Origin: a virus
Strand: one strand, 5' to 3'
DNA length: 64,000 nucleotides
IMG/VR virus record: IMGVR_UViG_3300031787_000056
Coordinates: 1-64,000 of that record
In this document: piece by piece, positions 58,258 to 64,000 of the stretch
Position numbering within the stretch: the first letter of the stretch is position 1
Layout: every line of letters starts with the position of its first letter
The notes under the pieces: model-generated
Told to the model about the DNA's origin: nothing
What the model saw: the letters and a program-made list of their open reading frames with translations, nothing else
Databases searched by the model: none
Program-made: the position numbers and the translations under genes

Positions 58258-58511
58258 AGTTTTTCCTCCCCGTGTCGTTGAGCTACGTCGTCAGCCGACA
58301 ACTCGCGTTTCTTTTTCTGCACCCATTTACACCCAGAGAAGTGCCCGCTGAGGGTGCCGTTGATTTGCGGGTCGCTCGCGCCACAAGAGCAGCAACGATA
58401 ATACGGATTGCCGCCGCCTATTGGCTCGTTCGGGTAGTCGTGATATGGTCCGTAGTCGGCTAACCCGTCAGTGCAGCCGACGATGCCTTCGGTTTTAATT
58501 CGGTCGCTCAT
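58254..58511 (-). CDS. Small zinc-binding hypothetical protein, 85 aa
   Basis: CCSCGASDP (about 39-47), then SGHFSGCKW (about 55-63) suggest a CxxC...HxxxC zinc site. Basic C-terminus. ATGA overlap with the upstream gene. Confidence 0.65.
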   Translation of the reverse strand: MSDRIKTEGIVGCTDGLADYGPYHDYPNEPIGGGNPYYRCCSCGASDPQINGTLSGHFSGCKWVQKKKRELSADDVAQRHGEEKL

Positions 58512-58873
58512 GGTAGTTTGTTCCCTTCGGTTGCAGCAGCCGACGCGCCGCTTCCGGCATCGCGGCTGACTTCTGCGATATGCGGCTGATCCAGTTCAGG
58601 ATCGTCCACGGCGGGCGACTCCATCATCGCCACCACTTCTTTCAGGAACGCCAGCAGTTCGCCCGGAGTCTCTAGTGGGCTGGACGTTGATACTCCGAGC
58701 AGCAGCCTGCCGCTCACTCGCATTTCCACGCGCCGCATATCCAGGGCATGGAGCGAAGCGGCTTCCTGTGTGTCGTTTTCGGTTTCAGTTTTCATAAAGT
58801 TAGTGCTGCGATTCACGGTCTCGCCGCGCGCGACCAGGAACGCCGTCGCCAGATTTGGAATCTCCGTGTCCAT
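58508..58873 (-). CDS. Hypothetical protein, 121 aa
   Basis: Start at 58873 overlaps the SbcC stop (TGATG); a later ATG at 58795 (MKTETEN, leader GCAGCACTAACTTTATG) is also plausible. The middle is beta/helical (VEMRVSGRLLLGVSTSS). No domain recognised. Confidence 0.6.
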   Translation of the reverse strand: MDTEIPNLATAFLVARGETVNRSTNFMKTETENDTQEAASLHALDMRRVEMRVSGRLLLGVSTSSPLETPGELLAFLKEVVAMMESPAVDDPELDQPHIAEVSRDAGSGASAAATEGNKLP

Positions 58874-61395
58874 CACGCAGGAAGCTCAATCCGGTCGCTG
58901 AACGCCTCGATGAGCGTCGGGGAGTGGTCGCAGACGATCATCTGCAGCGTGCCCTCTTCGCCGATCTTCCGGAGCATGTCCGCCATAGCGCGTTTGGCTT
59001 CTTCGTCCAGATGCGTGGTCGGCTCGTCCAGCGACAGGAGTCCCACGTTTGGCATGATCATCGCGTGCAGCGCGCGCAGCGTAGCCACGGCCAGGCGCAC
59101 CTTCTGACCGCCTGACATGCGGCTTTGCGGCATCCAGGCCTCGTCCGCGCGGTCGGTGCGGAGGAAGTCATAGGACAGCGGCAGATCCTCGCTCGCCGAG
59201 ACCATGAAGTCTGCGCCGCTCTCCGCCAGATAATCCCCGGCCAGTTGTGCGATCTGCCCGAACTTGTAGTTCAGGAATTCGAGGCTGGCGCCGTTCGGTC
59301 GGAACGTGTCGCGCAGCATCTCCAGATCCTTGGCGAGCGCCAGGCGCGTCTTCTGTTCCGCGGTCCGAAGGTCGAGCTCGTCGATCTTGCGGCTCGCCGC
59401 CTTCATCGACTCGTTGGCGGCGTCATGCCGTCCGCGGGCCTCGTCGAGGGTCTGCTGCGCCTTCTCGAGTTCGGTCAGTTTGCTCTGCACCATCTGCTGC
59501 GTCAGCACCGGGGCACCGTCGCTCGGGAAGAATCCCAGCGGCACATCAGCAAGCAATTTGCGCAGGCTGTCGTGCGCGGCTTCCATGCTGCGCTGCGCGG
59601 CGTCGACTTCCGCGATCTGCTTCTGTACAGTCTCCACTGCGTCGCTGGTGCTCTTGGCTTCCTCGGCGGCGTCGTGAAGCATTGCACCATCGATCAGCGC
59701 GCGCCACGGCGCGTCTTTCAGCGCTTGCGCCTGGCTCGCCTCTTGCGCGACCAGATTGTCGATCTCGTGCTGCGTCGGCTCCGTCTTGCCTTTGACAGCG
59801 ACCCTGTAGCGGTCCACGACCTGCGTGAGACGCGCGTGCTCGTGCGCCTTGGCGTGCCACGCCTGCAGCTTTGCCGTCGCTTCATTCAGCCCCTGCTGTG
59901 TCGTCTCCCTGGTAGTCAGCGACGTTTCAATCTGCAGCCGCCTCTGGTCGTTCAGGTGCTTTGCCAGCGCGTCAGCCAGCGTCGCGTGCGCGCGTTGCAA
60001 CGCGCCCGCATCCTTCTGCTTGGCGCGAAGAGCGTCGCCGCTGACCACCCCCTTGTCCTCGGCCTTTTTCAACTGCCCCTCGAGGTCTGTGATTTCCTTG
60101 CGCAGATGCTCTGGGTCAGGAGGCGTCGTGCCGCCACAAAGCGGACAGTGATCCGAGTGTCCCCCGCCGACTTCGAGTCCACGCAGAAGATCACGCCGCA
60201 TCTGCAGAGCATTGCGAATCAGAACGTATGACTCCCGGTTGGCGTCATACGCAGTCTGCAAGGCCGCGACGACTTCTGTGCCCGCGGTCACCTTCTCCTC
60301 TGCCTCTCTCTCGCTCGCAGTCGCGCCGGGGATGGATGTCGTCAGCGTGTCCAGGTCGTCGAACTTCTTCAGCATCGCCTCGGCGCGTTTGACGGACGAC
60401 TCGGGACTGTCGCCCAGCTCTCCGGCCTCTTTCAGCTTCGCTTCCGCGTCTGCGAGTTCCGCGAACTGTTGCTTGAGCCCGCGCGCGCTGAGCAGAGCCA
60501 GGTCCGTCTTGGACTGGTCTGCGCTGGCTTGCAGATTCGCCTGCTTGCGCTGCGTCAAACTGGTCAGCTTCTTCTGCCACTCTTGTTGCTGCTGGCGCGC
60601 GTTGACGAGCCACAGGGCAGCGTCCTCGCCCGCTGGGACGTGCTGCTGCAGCTGCGTCTTGGCCGCTGTCGCGGCATCCTCCGCTGCCGCAACCGCGCTG
60701 TATTGGGACGAAACATTGCGGACCAGCGCCAGATACTCGGCAGGCGAAGGCAACCCTTTCATCTCCGACTCGCATGTCTCGAAGAAACGGCGGGCCTCTT
60801 CGTAGGACGCCTGGGCGGCGTCGCGCACTGCGCCGAGATCCTGCACGCTGCTCGCGACGGTTTCCCGATGCGTCTCGATCACGTTGGCAATCTTCGCGAG
60901 GTGCCCCAACATGAGCAGTTTGGTGTAGAACTCCCGGCGGTCAGTCTCGAGCCCGAACATGCTGGCCATCTCGCCCTGCCGGATGAACACCGTGGAGTTG
61001 ATGGCCTTTTTGTCGACGCCGAGGATGTCTAACATGATGCTGCTGACCTCTGCGTCGGACGTGATGGGCTTCTCGGCCCCGTCCCACCACAGCTTCCTGG
61101 TCACTGTCGTGCGCGTGATGCGCCGCTGGATCTTGCCGACCTTGCCGTCCGCCACGAACTCCAGCGTCACCTCGGCCGCGGCCGGCGGATTTTCGCCGCT
61201 CGACCGGCGGATGAATGCGCGCAGTGGGTCCGGGTGGTCGATGGTGCCGGTGAGTCCGAACTGAATGGCCTGCAGCACAGTCGATTTGCCGCGCCCGTTG
61301 GGGCCAGCCAAGCCGACGACGCAGCCCTGCAGTTTGCTTTTGATCGAGTGATGCCGACCGAAGTCGGTGATTTCGATGGATGTGATTTTGATCAT
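58873..61395 (-). CDS. SbcC/Rad50/gp46-like ATPase, 840 aa
   Basis: SMC-type ABC ATPase: Walker A GPNGRGKST (31-39), long coiled coils with a central zinc hook CPLCGG (about residue 415), signature MSGGQKVRLA (about 760) and Walker B LLSLDEPTTHLD (about 785). With the SbcD-like nuclease encoded just upstream it forms the Mre11-Rad50-type complex that trims DNA ends, as T4 gp46/gp47 does for recombination and host DNA breakdown. Start 61395 (MIKITSIEITDFG) is typical for the family. Confidence 0.93.
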   Translation of the reverse strand: MIKITSIEITDFGRHHSIKSKLQGCVVGLAGPNGRGKSTVLQAIQFGLTGTIDHPDPLRAFIRRSSGENPPAAAEVTLEFVADGKVGKIQRRITRTTVTRKLWWDGAEKPITSDAEVSSIMLDILGVDKKAINSTVFIRQGEMASMFGLETDRREFYTKLLMLGHLAKIANVIETHRETVASSVQDLGAVRDAAQASYEEARRFFETCESEMKGLPSPAEYLALVRNVSSQYSAVAAAEDAATAAKTQLQQHVPAGEDAALWLVNARQQQQEWQKKLTSLTQRKQANLQASADQSKTDLALLSARGLKQQFAELADAEAKLKEAGELGDSPESSVKRAEAMLKKFDDLDTLTTSIPGATASEREAEEKVTAGTEVVAALQTAYDANRESYVLIRNALQMRRDLLRGLEVGGGHSDHCPLCGGTTPPDPEHLRKEITDLEGQLKKAEDKGVVSGDALRAKQKDAGALQRAHATLADALAKHLNDQRRLQIETSLTTRETTQQGLNEATAKLQAWHAKAHEHARLTQVVDRYRVAVKGKTEPTQHEIDNLVAQEASQAQALKDAPWRALIDGAMLHDAAEEAKSTSDAVETVQKQIAEVDAAQRSMEAAHDSLRKLLADVPLGFFPSDGAPVLTQQMVQSKLTELEKAQQTLDEARGRHDAANESMKAASRKIDELDLRTAEQKTRLALAKDLEMLRDTFRPNGASLEFLNYKFGQIAQLAGDYLAESGADFMVSASEDLPLSYDFLRTDRADEAWMPQSRMSGGQKVRLAVATLRALHAMIMPNVGLLSLDEPTTHLDEEAKRAMADMLRKIGEEGTLQMIVCDHSPTLIEAFSDRIELPA

Positions 61396-61408
61396 GTAAT
61401 GAGTGTGG

Positions 61409-61969
61409 CTAGAATGGACAGTTTGGGTCGTCCGGGATGGTGTATTCGCCGCTGTCCTCTTCATCTAAGACGTCGGACTCCTCTCGGTTGTCCATCGCCA
61501 GGTATTTCGCATTCCTCTCCTGGATGTCGTCGCGTTTGCGTTCCAGCATGTGCTGCACGTGCTCTGGCAGGTAGCGCTCCTGATGCGATTTCCATGCGTT
61601 CAGCTCCACCGTCACCACGCGCATGTTGCCCTCCTCGTAGCCGAGCGTCGGATTCACGCGGTCGATCGTCAGCACCGAATCGTCGCCCTCCTTTTTGGAA
61701 TACAGACCGAAGGCGTCCACCAACCCTCGCCAGTAGTCCAGCGTGATCCTGAACGGTATTTTCCGCTCGGCCGCGTGGTCACGCAGCGTGCAGTAGTCCG
61801 CGGTTTTCTTCTGCTGCGCGCGCCAACGCCGCATCTCGTGCATGTGACACAGACACCGATCGTCCCGCGACGCGCGCCGGCAGCCTTTTACCCAGCACAG
61901 TCCGTCGCCGGAATTCCCCTTGAACTCGAAGAATCCTTCGGCAAGCAGAGCTGCGCTGGGTTTCGGCAT
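61409..61969 (-). CDS. HNH-like protein between SbcC and SbcD, 186 aa
   Basis: The N-terminal CWVKGCRRAS...CLCHMH group suggests a zinc finger (Cys/His at about 25-43). The centre has VLTIDRVNPTLGYEEGNMRVV followed by VELNAWKSHQ, the DRxxxxxGYxxGN...N signature of HNH-type endonucleases. The C-terminus is acidic. It could be a structure-specific or homing-like nuclease; placement between the two subunits of the end-processing complex is notable. Confidence 0.65.
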   Translation of the reverse strand: MPKPSAALLAEGFFEFKGNSGDGLCWVKGCRRASRDDRCLCHMHEMRRWRAQQKKTADYCTLRDHAAERKIPFRITLDYWRGLVDAFGLYSKKEGDDSVLTIDRVNPTLGYEEGNMRVVTVELNAWKSHQERYLPEHVQHMLERKRDDIQERNAKYLAMDNREESDVLDEEDSGEYTIPDDPNCPF

Positions 61970-61975
61970 GTCAGC

Positions 61976-63184
61976 CTATTCTTCATTTTCCCTGACGGCT
62001 GCTGCGACCAGGCGAGCCTCGATCAGCTCTGCCACGATATTGCTAGCGTCGCTCTCGCCGCGGTGCAGGAGATCCAGCGCCGTCTTCTGCAGGTCTTCCC
62101 GGTCCTTGAATCGCTGACTCACGAAGTATTCCATCGTGAACTCCTTCTCGGAGTCCGGTGAATCTTTGACTCTCGCCGGATGCGCCTGCGTGTTGGGCAG
62201 CGGGTAGCACCGTATGACCGCGCGCTGGGCGTCCAGCATCGAGTGCAGCCGGTTGATCGTCTGCGGAAACTGCCGGTCGAACTGCACGACCGCCACAGGA
62301 TGCTGCGCGGCCACCGGCTCGATACGCAGCATGAGCGCGTCGAGGTCATCGGCGGTGCGCACCTCCGCGTTGATGAACGGACGTGTGTGAATCGGAATCG
62401 TCTCCTTCAGGATAGCGCCCTCGGCAGTCAGCCGGATGATCGGCACAGACTTGCCGATCGGCTCGCCAGCGTTGCACATCTCGGTCGACCCCGGGTAACC
62501 AATCAGGCACTTGCCTCCGCCGGGACGGTCCAGCTGCTGGAACCCCTGCAGGTGGATGTCGCCGAGCAGCCAGGCCTTGTTGTGCTTCGAGATCGGCAGC
62601 TCGGACACGTGCAGCGGGTCCGGTGTGTGTATCGGGAACTTCACCACACCGTCGATGAGTCCGTGGAACAGCACGACGTCTGCCTGCCGCACCCGCACGG
62701 TGATGTTCGCCAAGTCGCCGCGGAAGCTGGCTGCGGTGTGCGGCGTGAGCCCCACGATGCGATAGCCACGGAAGACGACGCTGGAGTCGTCCAACGGCAC
62801 GATGCCTGTCTCACCTTCAAATAGCGTCTCGGTGTCGTCGTCCGTCAGATTTAACGTGCGCCCCGGAAACAGCGTCTGCAGCCACGTGGGCGTGCTCCAG
62901 TCGTGGTTGCCGGTGATGGTGAATGCCACCTTCCCGGCGCTCCGGATCATCTGGTCGATGTGCATCAGCTGTCCGATCACCTGCGGGCTCGGCCGAGGGC
63001 GGTCGAAGATGTCGCCGGTGATGCAGATGATGTCCGCGTGCTTCAGCGCCGTCTCGACTGCATTACGGAAGCCGTCGTAGAAGTCCTGGCCCCGACGGGC
63101 AGCCGCGTATTGTGAGTCTCGCAGGTGGGTGTCACCGATAAGTGCGATCAGAAGATCGCTGTTTGGGGTCGCATTTTTTGCCAT
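61976..63184 (-). CDS. SbcD/Mre11/gp47-like nuclease, 402 aa
   Basis: Metallophosphoesterase motifs in order: LIGDTHLRD (16-24), TGDIFDR (about 56-62), TGNHDWS (about 95-101), VLFHGLID (about 170) and LLGDIHLQG (about 205). The metal-bound Asp/His set is complete. The C-terminal 190 residues would be the capping and Rad50-binding region. The enzyme degrades DNA ends with the SbcC-like ATPase. The start overlaps the end of the RNase H gene by 37 nt. Confidence 0.93.
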   Translation of the reverse strand: MAKNATPNSDLLIALIGDTHLRDSQYAAARRGQDFYDGFRNAVETALKHADIICITGDIFDRPRPSPQVIGQLMHIDQMIRSAGKVAFTITGNHDWSTPTWLQTLFPGRTLNLTDDDTETLFEGETGIVPLDDSSVVFRGYRIVGLTPHTAASFRGDLANITVRVRQADVVLFHGLIDGVVKFPIHTPDPLHVSELPISKHNKAWLLGDIHLQGFQQLDRPGGGKCLIGYPGSTEMCNAGEPIGKSVPIIRLTAEGAILKETIPIHTRPFINAEVRTADDLDALMLRIEPVAAQHPVAVVQFDRQFPQTINRLHSMLDAQRAVIRCYPLPNTQAHPARVKDSPDSEKEFTMEYFVSQRFKDREDLQKTALDLLHRGESDASNIVAELIEARLVAAAVRENEE

Positions 63185-63915
63185 TTTTCAGTAGGGTAAA
63201 TTTTGGAAGCCGCTTCAGCCAATTCTTCGCGAGCCCCCTTGAGGAGAGCGCGCGCCGCGCCTGCGAGTGCATCACAAATCGCCTGCCCGTCCACGACATT
63301 ACGCGGGCGGCACATGGGCGTGATGCAAACGTGCTTGGCCATGAACGACCAACGCATCCACAGATCACGCTCCTTCAGCCGGGACATCAGCGGGTCGCCA
63401 TCCTCGTTGTAGAGGAACGCGTGGGCGAGACTGCTGCGATCGGTGTACCAGAGAATCGAGACCCGGTCAGGTCCCGTGAATTGGTTCAGGATTCCCTCAG
63501 TGCCGATCTTGTAAAGCTCCGCGGAGTCAGTCGTCTGCTCCTGAAGCTCCCGCCCGCGCTCTGTCAGGATGGAGTGCACGCCATCCAGCAGGGCGCTGAA
63601 CTCCGATCGGCTGACCGTGGACCCATAGGTGCCAGCGACGTAGCAGCCGCGCGACACCGGCGCCCTGATCTCGCCGATCAGATCGATACGCTCCCAGACG
63701 GCCGCGTAGCCGCCCCATCCATCGGCGCAGCCGGAGCCGTCGGTGTAGAGGACGCAGTCGTGCTCGTAAGGATCCGGGGCGACCTCTTCGAGCCACTCGA
63801 ACACGTCGGCGTAGCGCTCCTTGATCAGCTCACCGTCGACGGTCAGGTTATCCCACCAGGACGTCTCTTTTCGCCACTTGTGTTTGTTCCAGGTGTCACG
63901 GTTGTGGTGAGTCAT
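63148..63915 (-). CDS. RNase H-fold protein, 255 aa
   Basis: Residues about 52-65 read CVLYTDGSGCADGWGG with the first catalytic Asp; SRSEFSALLDG gives the Glu, LWYTDRSSLA the second Asp and NVVDGQAICDALA the last Asp, matching the DEDD order of RNase HI. The N-terminal 50 residues are an extra Trp/Lys-rich segment. It likely removes RNA primers or R-loops during replication, in line with SbcCD and UvsW-like neighbours. Confidence 0.75.
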   Translation of the reverse strand: MTHHNRDTWNKHKWRKETSWWDNLTVDGELIKERYADVFEWLEEVAPDPYEHDCVLYTDGSGCADGWGGYAAVWERIDLIGEIRAPVSRGCYVAGTYGSTVSRSEFSALLDGVHSILTERGRELQEQTTDSAELYKIGTEGILNQFTGPDRVSILWYTDRSSLAHAFLYNEDGDPLMSRLKERDLWMRWSFMAKHVCITPMCRPRNVVDGQAICDALAGAARALLKGAREELAEAASKIYPTEKWQKMRPQTAIF

Positions 63916-64000
63916 CGTCGTCCGCTTCTGGAGTCCTCACGCTTCCGGCCGTCTCCTTTTCGTGCTGCTGCGCCACGTCCAGAACGCTGCCGTTCGCGTC
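63896..64000 (-). CDS. C-terminal end of a gene running off the window
   Basis: An open frame from the window edge ends in DDDDSPQP and TGA at 63896-63898, overlapping the RNase H start by 20 nt. Only about 34 residues are visible (polar, acidic). The product cannot be identified. Confidence 0.5.
   Translation of the reverse strand, partial: DANGSVLDVAQQHEKETAGSVRTPEADDDDSPQP

Noticed and set aside
1-64000. tRNA or rRNA genes
   Set aside because: No cloverleaf with T-loop GGTTCRA-type sequence or conserved rRNA segment was noticed by eye in the short intergenic gaps; a covariance-model scan would be needed to exclude them fully.

Overview
The window is a GC-rich (roughly 60% by eye), densely packed stretch of a large tailed-phage genome (Caudoviricetes-like, probably a jumbo or near-jumbo phage). 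It carries a portal-like protein, a phage-type replication and recombination set (PolA, DnaB-like helicase, TOPRIM primase, RecA-like protein, SbcC/SbcD, UvsW-like and RecQ-like helicases, RNase H), and fragments of a multisubunit RNA polymerase beta subunit. No rRNA, tRNA, integrase or CRISPR array was seen. Almost every gene lies on the minus strand, often joined by 4-nt ATGA overlaps. The one clear exception is a virion-like gene at 48.8-49.9 kb on the plus strand, with its own promoter and terminator.

Layout in the direction of transcription (high to low coordinates): 64-56 kb holds RNase H, SbcD (Mre11-like), an HNH-like protein, SbcC (Rad50-like), small genes and a UvsW-like helicase. 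55-50 kb holds a protein with an Acb2/Tad1-like hairpin domain, a RecU-like nuclease, small genes and the DnaB-like helicase. 50-48.6 kb is the plus-strand virion-like gene. 48.1-47.6 kb is a non-coding region with a 258-bp nested perfect inverted repeat, the best origin candidate. 47.6-32.6 kb holds a possible initiator protein, a DnaG-like primase, a gp88-family protein, MazG-like, PIF1-like helicase, a PAPS-reductase-like PP-loop enzyme, small genes, a UDG-PolA fusion and a small membrane protein. 32.5-25 kb holds zinc-finger and acidic-tail proteins, the RecA-like protein and RecQ-like helicase. 25-5.4 kb is the virion and transcription block: RNAP beta N-part, beta middle part interrupted by an intein, portal, a run of Ala/Gly-rich membrane-associated proteins, a GNAT-fused protein and the beta C-part. 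5.4-0 kb holds a small lipoprotein, a peptide deformylase, a second PP-loop enzyme and hypothetical proteins.

The most notable feature is the RNAP beta subunit. It is split into three separate genes (495, 945 and 637 aa). The middle piece carries a 342-aa LAGLIDADG intein placed exactly in the conserved TPE|GPNIGL-like segment, which is rifampicin-pocket cluster II in bacterial RpoB. The pieces flank the portal and internal-virion gene cluster and share a recurring K-[ST/A]-A-[SA] motif with it. This suggests, as inference, a virion-packaged RNA polymerase comparable in principle to that of phiKZ-like phages. No beta-prime gene (NADFDGD motif) is in the window.

The host cannot be named. Genes that open transcription units tend to have A/C-rich leaders (for example ACACCAACAAACATG) without a Shine-Dalgarno sequence, while a few (16491, 58150) have GGAGG-like sites. 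This points to a host lineage with low Shine-Dalgarno use.
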